A stretch of DNA of 25,368 bases from JANRJY01 sp033763735 (lineage in GTDB: Bacteria; Bacteroidota; Bacteroidia; Cytophagales; UBA9547): NCBI GenBank assembly GCA_033763735.1, contig JANRJY010000101.1, positions 1 through 25,368 of the forward strand. The letters are read 5' to 3'. Position 1 is the stretch's first letter; each line of letters begins with the position of its first letter. Positions 16,031-22,695 of this stretch are shown piece by piece. The notes under the pieces are model-generated. The model did not search any database. It worked only from the letters and a program-made list of their open reading frames with translations, and was not told the DNA's origin. The translations under genes and the position numbers were made by a program.

Positions 16031-16493
16031 TTTTTATTTTTTCTAATTCTTCAATATCTACATAATCTTTGCTTCGTTTTGAAGCTTTTTTGGCTTTTAT
16101 TAATGTATTATAATGAATTACTCTTGTGTTCAAATCATCGTCAGTGAACCAAATAGCACTTTCAAAAGCTTCATTAAAATCTAAGCCTTTAACTTTTGTC
16201 ATTAAGTCTATACGAGAAGGAGAAATACCGAATCGGAATACTTCAGATTCAGTATGTTTCGATATAAATTTTTTAAGATCCATATCAAAAACTGGCATTC
16301 CAAATAGTTTAAATGCATGCTCAATTTTTTTGTAATTTTGTTTAGTTTTATTAACCCATATGTCCATATCTCCAGTGGTCCTCTTAAAACCATGAAATAT
16401 CACCGCATATCCACCAACTAGAATATATTCTACTTTAGCTTCATTTAGTGCTTTAATAAAATCCCTGAAATCATTATTAAAAATATTTCCCAT
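16020..16493 (-). CDS. AbiEii-like / DUF6036-like nucleotidyltransferase
   Basis: 157 aa. The Pol-beta-type nucleotidyltransferase signature is complete: YILVGGYAVIFHGFKRTTGDMDIWV (Gly27-Gly28, Asp42, Asp44), a third acid in SRIDLMT (Asp96), and the family's C-terminal KASKRSKDYVDIEEL. Relatives are solo nucleotidyltransferases or toxins of AbiE-like systems that modify RNA or protein; the substrate here is unknown. It is two bases downstream of a 68-aa gene, a pairing that looks like a two-gene module, and it overlaps murG by 11 bp. The pair lies between ftsW and murG, which are normally adjacent in this cluster. Confidence 0.82.
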   Translation of the reverse strand: MGNIFNNDFRDFIKALNEAKVEYILVGGYAVIFHGFKRTTGDMDIWVNKTKQNYKKIEHAFKLFGMPVFDMDLKKFISKHTESEVFRFGISPSRIDLMTKVKGLDFNEAFESAIWFTDDDLNTRVIHYNTLIKAKKASKRSKDYVDIEELEKIKNAR

Positions 16494-16495
16494 TC

Positions 16496-16702
16496 TTATT
16501 CCCTTTTCTCAATTTCAAACTTAGTTCTATCCATTTTGGGCCAAGGCTTATTTACAAATCCATAGGCTACACTCATCAAATATTGAAATACATCATTTTG
16601 CTCTTTTTCTGTTAGATGAGCATAATCGTGCTTTTCAGTTTCTTCAGACATTTTACCGTAAGAAAATTTTGTACGGTCGAGTTTAAATTGTTTATTATTC
16701 AT
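16496..16702 (-). CDS. Small protein with repeated DRTKF motif, partner of the nucleotidyltransferase
   Basis: 68 aa, rich in charged residues. The five-residue motif DRTKF occurs near both ends (residues 9-13 and 58-62), each time preceded by a Lys-Leu or Lys-Met pair. Between them is a probable helix (LTEKEQNDVFQYLMSVAYGF). I recall short Bacteroidota proteins with paired DRTxF segments next to nucleotidyltransferase genes, but I cannot give a family name or function. Gene order and the two-base gap to the next gene suggest an antitoxin-like or accessory partner; that is inference. It has a proper ATG and is the first gene after the CCCC-rich element downstream of ftsW. Confidence 0.7.
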   Translation of the reverse strand: MNNKQFKLDRTKFSYGKMSEETEKHDYAHLTEKEQNDVFQYLMSVAYGFVNKPWPKMDRTKFEIEKRE

Positions 16703-16720
16703 TTAATTATTTCTCTTTTT

Positions 16721-16768
16721 AAACACCTCACCCCCCTGCCCCCTCTCCAAGGAGTGGGGTAACAAAGG
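16721..16768. repeat. CCCC-rich intergenic repeat element with hairpin, copy 2
   Basis: This lies in the 107-bp gap between ftsW and the 68-aa gene. The core arms CCCCTCTCC (16740-16748) and GGAGTGGGG (16751-16759) pair with one mismatch around an AA centre. It is related in sequence and orientation to 10711-10755. It probably forms a stable hairpin in the transcript; there is no clear U-run, so it is not a convincing terminator. Confidence 0.62.
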
Positions 16769-16809
16769 TTTTAGATGGTATAATATATGAAAGTTTTAAT
16801 TTAAATATT

Positions 16810-17937
16810 TTATCCAATATTCTCTTCCACTTCACCTTTACTAATACTTAATATTACGCCAATTGATACTCCTGTAAATAACAAACTCGTCCCTCCCATA
16901 CTCACAAGAGGTAATGGCAATCCGGTTACCGGTCCCAAACCGACAGCCACACCCATATTGACAAATGCCTGAATGACAAGAGCAAAGCTTAATCCCGCCG
17001 ATAATAATCCGCCAAAGGCTCTTTCACTTTGAGCAACCGTGTTCATGCCTCTGAAAAGTAAAACAAGAAATAAAAACACAACGATTATACCTCCAACAAG
17101 GCCGTACTCTTCAACAATGATGGCATAAATAAAATCGGAGTATGGATGAGGCAAGAAATTGCGTTGTGTGCTATTCCCGGGACCCTTTCCAATTGGTCCA
17201 CCCGTGGCAATGGCTATATATGATTGTTCCAGCTGAAATGGAATTTTGTTTTCTGACACTGCTTCAATTCTTTTCATAAAAGTCTTGTATCGTTCGCCTT
17301 TAAATAGCGCAACGCCTCCCAAAAACATACCAATCAAACAAAGGAAAAATAGATATTTCATGGGTACTCTTCCGATGAACATGAGTAACATAATGGAAGA
17401 AAATAAGACTATGGCCGTAGAAGCATTGGACCAAGCTATCAATCCGCATACCAATCCACTCCAACCCAACAAAGGCAAGGCATACTCTTGTACTGATTCA
17501 ATGTTTTGTTGCTTTCGTGCCAATATTGAACTCACATGTCCAATCAAGGCAAATTTTGCCAAGTCTGAAGGTTGAAATGTAATGCCTACTATAGGAATTC
17601 GGAGCCATCGAGAAGCTGAATTGATATTTTCTCCTATAAAAATGGCAGCAATCAATAAGGGTATGGATGCAATCAGGAAAATGAATGCCAAACGTGCAAA
17701 TAATCGATAATCGATTTTGTGAAACAGCCACATAACACCGAGACTTAATCCAATAAATGCCAATTGTTTTACCAAAGGCGCTTCCGTATTGCCTCCAAAT
17801 TTTTTGAATGCGTATGCTCCCGCAGCAGAGTAAACAGTCAGAATGCTAATTAATGCCAAAGCAATAGCCACCGCCCATATTATTGGGTCGCCTTTGAGAT
17901 TTTTGCTAAACCACGTTTCGTTTGCTGTAGATTCCAT
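16810..17937 (-). CDS. ftsW: FtsW, septal peptidoglycan polymerase (SEDS family)
   Basis: 375 aa from the ATG at 17937; an in-frame TTG at 17964 lies inside the palindrome at the murD end and is unlikely to be used. It is a multi-pass SEDS protein that polymerises lipid II at the septum with FtsI. Conserved blocks: NSASRWLRIP and FQPSDLAKFA in the first half, GPGNSTQRNFLPHPYSDFIYAIIVEEYGLVGG with the conserved Asp of the SDFIYA loop, and NMGVAVGLGPVTGLPLPLVSMGGTSLL near the C-terminus. The position between murD and murG favours FtsW over RodA. It is separated from murD by a 33-bp palindrome that covers the junction. Confidence 0.96.
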   Translation of the reverse strand: MESTANETWFSKNLKGDPIIWAVAIALALISILTVYSAAGAYAFKKFGGNTEAPLVKQLAFIGLSLGVMWLFHKIDYRLFARLAFIFLIASIPLLIAAIFIGENINSASRWLRIPIVGITFQPSDLAKFALIGHVSSILARKQQNIESVQEYALPLLGWSGLVCGLIAWSNASTAIVLFSSIMLLMFIGRVPMKYLFFLCLIGMFLGGVALFKGERYKTFMKRIEAVSENKIPFQLEQSYIAIATGGPIGKGPGNSTQRNFLPHPYSDFIYAIIVEEYGLVGGIIVVFLFLVLLFRGMNTVAQSERAFGGLLSAGLSFALVIQAFVNMGVAVGLGPVTGLPLPLVSMGGTSLLFTGVSIGVILSISKGEVEENIG

Positions 17938-17953
17938 TTTTCTTAGTTTAATT

Positions 17954-17986
17954 AAAGTTGACAACTTTTAAAAAGTTGTCAACTTT
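17954..17986. repeat. 33-bp palindrome spanning the murD stop
   Basis: Arms AAAGTTGACAACTTT (17954-17968) and AAAGTTGTCAACTTT (17972-17986) are perfect reverse complements around TAA, and the pairing continues inward to leave one unpaired base. Each arm is itself nearly self-complementary. The murD stop codon and its last codons lie inside it. It could be a transcript hairpin affecting murD-ftsW expression, or a mobile palindromic repeat; there is no following U-run. Confidence 0.8.
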
Positions 17987-19389
17987 GTTTTTACCGCCTC
18001 CATAAATTGATTCCCTCGGTCTTCATAATTCTTAAACAAATCGAATGAAGCGCAGCATGGACTCAATAATACAGTATCGCCATTTTTCCCTAGTTCCAAT
18101 GATTGAGCAATTACTTCTTGAACCGACTGAGTTTCTATTATATTTGGGATAGTTCCTTTGAATGACTTTTTGAGTTTCTCATTGTCCTTACCAAGACAAA
18201 TCAATGCCTTAACTCTACCTTTCACTACATCCTTCAGATCAGCATAATTATTGCCTTTATCTACTCCACCTGCAACCCAAATTATTGACGAGTAAGTACT
18301 CAGTGCATATTTAGCAGCATTGACAGTGGTGGCTTTGCTATCGTTTATAAACTGTATTCCATTGATGTTACCAGCAAATTGCATCCTATGGGGAGCAGGT
18401 TCAAAGTCGATAAAAGTTTGTTCGATTATTTCGTTCTTGATTTCAAGTCTTTTGGCAACCAAAGCCGCTGCCATCATGTTATATACATTATGTGGGCCTT
18501 TTAACTTGGCTTTTTCTATATTGATAACATCCTCTTTGTCATTAATTTGAATGGTTATGGAATTTTCATCACCACAGGCACCATCAAACTCATCCGGAAA
18601 AATGCTAAATGGCAACTCAAATGCGGGAGTCTCAATGTCTATTAATTTGTTTTCAACAAATGGACTATCAATTCCATATATGAATGTGCATTGTGCATCC
18701 ATATTCTGAATTATCCTGAATTTGGAATCGACATAATTGTCAATTTTGTAATCATATCTGTCCAAATGATCGGTGCTGATATTTGTTAGCACGCCTATAT
18801 CTGCTTTAAATTCATACATATCGTCCAGCATAAAAGAGCTGATTTCGAGAACGTAATAAATGTGTTCAGGTGTTAAAGTATTCAGGTGTTCATGTTTGAA
18901 TGGGTTATTGTTTTGAAGTGTTGATGTATTTTTTAGTTCATTTAAAACCAACTCCGCAAAGCTATTACCGATATTTCCACCTAACTGTACATTAAAACCT
19001 GCTTTCTTCAAAATTTGATGAATTAGCATGGTGGTAGTAGTTTTGCCATCTGTACCAGTGATGCATATTTTCTTGCCCTTTGTATAACGTCCTGCAAATT
19101 CAATTTCACCAATTATGGGAATTTTTAATTTTTTGGCCTTTTGTATAATCTCTGATTTTTTAGGGTCTATTCCAGGGCTTTTTATTATTTCAGAGGCACT
19201 TAATATTTTGCTTTCAGTATGTGTGCCTTCTTCAAAACTTATTTTTTCACTGTTAAGCTTAGCTTTGTACTTATCTGCAATAATTCCTTTGTCTGAAACA
19301 AAAACTTCAAATCCCAAATGCTTTGCCAAAAGTGCTGCTCCAGTACCTGATTCTCCAGAGCCCAAAATCACAATAAGTTTAGAGTTCAT
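17968..19389 (-). CDS. murD: UDP-N-acetylmuramoyl-L-alanine--D-glutamate ligase MurD
   Basis: 473 aa Mur ligase that adds D-glutamate. The N-terminal motif is LIVILGSGESGTGAALLA, the ATP loop is TGTDGKTTTT (111-120), followed by GGNIGNSF, LEISSFMLDD, NISTDHLDRY and INDSKATTVNAA. About 25-30 extra residues (about 148-177, Asn/Thr/His-rich) separate GNSFAELVL from YYVLEISS; the underlying DNA contains short direct repeats. The first codons (MNSKL) and the start codon lie in a copy of the repeat that bounds the S23 gene, and the last codons lie in the 33-bp palindrome. The start overlaps the S23 gene stop (ATGA). Confidence 0.96.
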   Translation of the reverse strand: MNSKLIVILGSGESGTGAALLAKHLGFEVFVSDKGIIADKYKAKLNSEKISFEEGTHTESKILSASEIIKSPGIDPKKSEIIQKAKKLKIPIIGEIEFAGRYTKGKKICITGTDGKTTTTMLIHQILKKAGFNVQLGGNIGNSFAELVLNELKNTSTLQNNNPFKHEHLNTLTPEHIYYVLEISSFMLDDMYEFKADIGVLTNISTDHLDRYDYKIDNYVDSKFRIIQNMDAQCTFIYGIDSPFVENKLIDIETPAFELPFSIFPDEFDGACGDENSITIQINDKEDVINIEKAKLKGPHNVYNMMAAALVAKRLEIKNEIIEQTFIDFEPAPHRMQFAGNINGIQFINDSKATTVNAAKYALSTYSSIIWVAGGVDKGNNYADLKDVVKGRVKALICLGKDNEKLKKSFKGTIPNIIETQSVQEVIAQSLELGKNGDTVLLSPCCASFDLFKNYEDRGNQFMEAVKTKLTTF

Positions 19390-19405
19390 AGTTTAGAGTT
19401 AACAG
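19376..19405. repeat. Left repeat of the S23 element (two tandem copies)
   Basis: AGTTTAGAGTT occurs at 19376-19386 and again at 19390-19400. The second copy extends to AGTTTAGAGTTAACAG (19390-19405), which is an inverted match, 15 of 16, to 19757-19772. The region covers the S23 gene stop and the murD start codon. Confidence 0.75.
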
Positions 19406-19754
19406 TTCTAAGTTTCTTGATGAGACCAACTAACATTTTTTTTATTTCTTCAATTCTCTCTTCAAAATCATTAAATAAAACGATATCAATGTACTTCAGA
19501 TCCTTGCAAAGGATTAAGCAGTACTCAGTTTCTTGTGCGGATGAAAATGAATTTTGAAAGAAATTAACAATATCAGGGTTCGTAAATCTCCCACATCCTT
19601 CCACCAAATTTAATCCAACAGATGAAGCAGAACGTCTTAATTGACTTGTAAGTCCATAAAGTTCTTCTTTAGGGAAAGATTTTGTAGCATGATAAATATC
19701 AATGGTCAGATTATGAGACTTTTGCCATACTTTTAATTCTTTGTAATTCTGCAT
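19386..19754 (-). CDS. S23-type four-helix-bundle protein (23S rRNA IVS protein family)
   Basis: 122 aa. The sequence carries the family's hallmarks: ELKVWQKSHNLTIDIYHATKSFP, then GLTSQLRRSASSVGLNLVEGCGR, then SSAQETEYCLILCKDLKYI. These proteins fold as four-helix bundles. They were first noticed in intervening sequences of 23S rRNA genes, and free-standing copies are common in Bacteroidota; their function is unknown, although related bundles assist reverse transcriptases in diversity-generating elements. None is seen here. The gene is bounded by a 16-bp inverted repeat, one arm three bases upstream of the ATG and the other in its last codons, which suggests a small mobile unit. It overlaps murD by four bases and follows mraY by 32 bp. 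Confidence 0.9.
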   Translation of the reverse strand: MQNYKELKVWQKSHNLTIDIYHATKSFPKEELYGLTSQLRRSASSVGLNLVEGCGRFTNPDIVNFFQNSFSSAQETEYCLILCKDLKYIDIVLFNDFEERIEEIKKMLVGLIKKLRTVNSKL

Positions 19755-19756
19755 TT

Positions 19757-19772
19757 CTGTAAACTCTAAACT
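19757..19772. repeat. Right inverted repeat of the S23 element
   Basis: CTGTAAACTCTAAACT is the reverse complement of 19390-19405 except for one base. It lies in the 32-bp gap between mraY and the S23 gene. Confidence 0.78.
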
Positions 19773-19786
19773 TTATACTATTGAAA

Positions 19787-21013
19787 CTATCTAATCTTCA
19801 AAGTTGCTAATGTTAATATTGCCAACATGATTCCTACTATCCAAAATCGTGATACAATCTTGGCTTCATGAAATCCTACCTTTTGGTAATGATGATGTAA
19901 TGGACTCATCTTGAACAGTCTGTGCTCACGTGCGTATTCAATTCCATGCTTTCTTTTTTGATATTTGAAATATGCCACTTGGAGCATTACAGATAAATTT
20001 TCGATCAAAAACACCCCGCACAATACAGGTAAAAGAAGCTCTTTTCGGATAATTAAAGCCAACACTGCAATAATACCCCCCAATGATAGACTTCCTGTAT
20101 CCCCCATAAAAACCTGAGCCGGATATGAATTGTACCACAAAAATCCGATACATGCACCAATGAATGCCCCACAAAATATCACCAACTCACCTGAATTAGG
20201 GATATACATGATATTGAGGTAGTCAGCAAATATTTTATTACCAGATACGTATGCAAAAATTGCCAAGGTAAGCCCAATTATAGCTGATGATCCTGCTGCT
20301 AAGCCATCGATTCCATCGGTAATGTTGGCTCCATTTGAAACAGCCGTTATTATAAAAATAACCACTAATGTATATCCAATTACATACCCGTTTTCACCCA
20401 TAAATGAGAACAGCATGGAGTAATCCAACTCATTATTTTTCATGAATGGTATGGATGTAAGCAGTGACTTGATGTCGATATAACCGGCTATTAAACTGGC
20501 AGGATCATCGCAATAATCTTGAGGTGATAGATAATCGCGGATAACAACATCTTTGTGATAAAAAAGAGTAAGTCCTACAATTAAACCTAATACAACTTGA
20601 CCAACAATTTTGGAGGTACTCTTGAGTCCTTCCTTATTTTTCTTAAATACCTTAATATAGTCATCAGCAAAACCTACTGCTCCCATCCATAAAGTAGTGA
20701 TTATTAACAGGATAACATAAATATTATTTAATTCAGCAAATAGTAAAGTTGGGATAACAATAGCGCCAATGATGATGAGTCCCCCCATGGTAGGCGTTCC
20801 CTTTTTCTGCATTTGACCTTCAAGACCCAAGTCACGGATGGTTTCGCCAATTTGTAGTTTTTGTAGCATCTGTATCAGCCTTTTTCCATACATCATGGAA
20901 ATTATTAATGATAAAAGGGTGGCCAACACTGCTCTAAATGAGATGTACTTAAACATACCGGCTCCTATAAAATCAAATTGCTTGTCGAGATAGTTAAATA
21001 GATAATATAACAT
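19787..21013 (-). CDS. mraY: MraY, phospho-MurNAc-pentapeptide transferase
   Basis: 408 aa polytopic enzyme that moves phospho-MurNAc-pentapeptide to undecaprenyl phosphate, making lipid I. Visible motifs: KKGTPTMGG (cytoplasmic loop 1), AVGFADDYIKVFKKNKEGL with the metal-associated Asp pair, NGANITDGIDGLAAGSS, FMGDTGSLSLGG and MSPLHHHYQKVG (histidine motif). As in other Bacteroidota it has a longer loop in the middle (about residues 155-205, DYLSPQDYCDD...). About ten hydrophobic segments are seen. It is preceded by a 59-aa ORF 13 bp upstream and followed by the inserted S23 gene. Confidence 0.98.
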   Translation of the reverse strand: MLYYLFNYLDKQFDFIGAGMFKYISFRAVLATLLSLIISMMYGKRLIQMLQKLQIGETIRDLGLEGQMQKKGTPTMGGLIIIGAIVIPTLLFAELNNIYVILLIITTLWMGAVGFADDYIKVFKKNKEGLKSTSKIVGQVVLGLIVGLTLFYHKDVVIRDYLSPQDYCDDPASLIAGYIDIKSLLTSIPFMKNNELDYSMLFSFMGENGYVIGYTLVVIFIITAVSNGANITDGIDGLAAGSSAIIGLTLAIFAYVSGNKIFADYLNIMYIPNSGELVIFCGAFIGACIGFLWYNSYPAQVFMGDTGSLSLGGIIAVLALIIRKELLLPVLCGVFLIENLSVMLQVAYFKYQKRKHGIEYAREHRLFKMSPLHHHYQKVGFHEAKIVSRFWIVGIMLAILTLATLKIR

Positions 21014-21026
21014 AGCTAGTTATCGA

Positions 21027-21206
21027 TTAACCGAATAAATTTCCCAATGATTTTAGTACACTTCTTTCTAATCTGGATTTGTATTTGTCTTTTAAGTCTT
21101 CCGTCATATCTGCGGGTTTCTTTTTTAAAAGACTCGCCAAAGGGCTATTTGATTTTTTCTCAATTTTGTTTTCAGAGATTTGTTCAACAGTAGTTTTTAT
21201 TTCCAT
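21027..21206 (-). CDS. 59-aa small protein between murE and mraY
   Basis: An uninterrupted frame from the ATG at 21206 to the TAA at 21027, giving a 59-aa charged protein beginning MEIKTTVEQISENKIEKK. The middle, SPLASLLKKKPADMTEDLKD, leads into a basic amphipathic helix-like end (KYKSRLERSVLKSLGNLFG). It fills the 212-bp gap between murE and mraY with 19 bp and 13 bp spacers, normal for this operon. No signal peptide or membrane segment. I do not recognise a family. The tight fit, strand and lack of other content argue for a real gene; length alone would not. Confidence 0.6.
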   Translation of the reverse strand: MEIKTTVEQISENKIEKKSNSPLASLLKKKPADMTEDLKDKYKSRLERSVLKSLGNLFG

Positions 21207-21225
21207 AGTTTAATTGATTGATCGA

Positions 21226-22689
21226 TTATTTATTGAATTTGATATATGCGGATTTGATGGCTTCAAAATCATCAAAATGATGTTTCACCCCTTTTATTTC
21301 TTGATAATTTTCATGTCCCTTGCCGGCAACTAATATGATGTCATTAGGCTGGGCATTTGATACTGCTTCTTCTATTGCTTTGAGTCGATCGGTAATTCGA
21401 GTACACTTTTTGTATTGCGACGGCTTAACTCCTTGTTGCATTTGATCCAAAATGTCTTCCGGATTTTCATTTCTGGGATTATCAGAGGTCAAAATTACTT
21501 TATCACTCATATTACAAGCAATTTGAGCCATTATTGGTCTTTTGGTTGCATCTCTGTTGCCCCCACAGCCAACAATTGTAATGACGTTTTCATTTCTGGT
21601 GCGAAGCCCTTCAATAGTTTTTAACACATTTTCCAGTGCATCAGGCGTATGTGCATAATCAACGATGCCAATAATGCCACTTTTGGAAATCATTTGCTCA
21701 AAGCGACCCTTGGCTCCTGAAGTTGATGAAAGCTTGGTAAGGACTTCGGTTTTGGATTGACCCAACAATACTGCTGTTGCATAAACTCCCAACAAATTAT
21801 AGGCATTAAATTCACCTATTAACTTGAAATATATTTGCTGTTGGTCAATTTCCATCTCCAAACCCAAAAGTGAGTTGGAAAGTAGCCTTCCTTTGAATTC
21901 AGAATTGTTTTTTAATGAAAAGTAATGTTTTGTTGCTTTGGTGTTTTGAAGCATTACTTCCCCTCTCTTATCATCCCTGTTGGACAATGCAAAAGCAGAA
22001 GCATGCAATTCGTCAAACAGTTTTTTCTTGGCTTTAATGTAATTATCAAAGGTGATATGATAATCCAGGTGATCATGTGTAATATTGGTAAATACCGCAC
22101 CTGTCAATGATATTCCGGCCATTCTGTTTTGCTCTATGGCATGACTGCTTGCCTCCATAAAACAAAACGAACATCCTTCGGATACCATTTGAGCCATTAA
22201 CAAGTTCATTTGCAATGCATCTGGTGTAGTGTGCGTAGCAGGAATGACTCGATCATTAATCAGATTTTGAACCGTTGACAGCATCCCAACTTTATATCCC
22301 AATCCGCGAAACAGATTATACATCAATGTCACATTTGTCGTCTTTCCATTGGTGCCGGTAACTGCAACCACTTTCAATTGATGTGATGGATTGTCATAAA
22401 AATTGGAAGCAACAAAGCCTAAAGCTATGCTGCTGTCTTTGACAACGATATAAGTGACTTTGTCAGACAATTGATCCGGTAAAACTTCACAAATAATTGC
22501 AATTGCGCCTAATTCAATGGATTTGGAAATGTAATTGTGTCCATCCGAAACCGTACCTTTCACAGCCACAAACAGTGCATTCTTTTTGATATTGCGCGAA
22601 TCGAACTCAATACTTTCAATACTGATTTCTTTCGAACCAATAATTTGCTCCGATTTTACTTTGGATAATATGTCAATTAATGATTTCAA
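21226..22689 (-). CDS. murE: MurE, UDP-MurNAc-tripeptide synthetase (TTG start)
   Basis: 487 aa Mur ligase that adds the third stem-peptide residue. The ATP loop is VTGTNGKTTN (110-119), followed by MEASSHAIEQNR, TNITHDHLDYH and VDYAHTPDALENVL. The specificity motif DNPR (403-406) is the form associated with meso-diaminopimelate. The start is a TTG at 22687-22689: an in-frame TAG lies just upstream at 22696-22698 and no ATG occurs before the conserved IEFDSRNIKKNALFVAVKG region. It begins seven bases after the tautomerase-like gene's stop codon. Confidence 0.97.
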   Translation of the reverse strand: MKSLIDILSKVKSEQIIGSKEISIESIEFDSRNIKKNALFVAVKGTVSDGHNYISKSIELGAIAIICEVLPDQLSDKVTYIVVKDSSIALGFVASNFYDNPSHQLKVVAVTGTNGKTTNVTLMYNLFRGLGYKVGMLSTVQNLINDRVIPATHTTPDALQMNLLMAQMVSEGCSFCFMEASSHAIEQNRMAGISLTGAVFTNITHDHLDYHITFDNYIKAKKKLFDELHASAFALSNRDDKRGEVMLQNTKATKHYFSLKNNSEFKGRLLSNSLLGLEMEIDQQQIYFKLIGEFNAYNLLGVYATAVLLGQSKTEVLTKLSSTSGAKGRFEQMISKSGIIGIVDYAHTPDALENVLKTIEGLRTRNENVITIVGCGGNRDATKRPIMAQIACNMSDKVILTSDNPRNENPEDILDQMQQGVKPSQYKKCTRITDRLKAIEEAVSNAQPNDIILVAGKGHENYQEIKGVKHHFDDFEAIKSAYIKFNK

Positions 22690-22695
22690 TTGATA

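Noticed and set aside
16740..16759. Hairpin downstream of ftsW as an intrinsic terminator
   Set aside because: No U-rich tract follows on the minus strand and essential dcw genes lie downstream in the same direction.
17938..17964. Nine-residue N-terminal extension of FtsW from a TTG
   Set aside because: It starts within the murD/ftsW palindrome, and the ATG at 17937 gives a normal FtsW N-terminus.
19386..19754. S23 gene as evidence for an rRNA intervening sequence or a diversity-generating retroelement
   Set aside because: There is no rRNA sequence and no reverse transcriptase or template repeat near it; only the protein family is shared.
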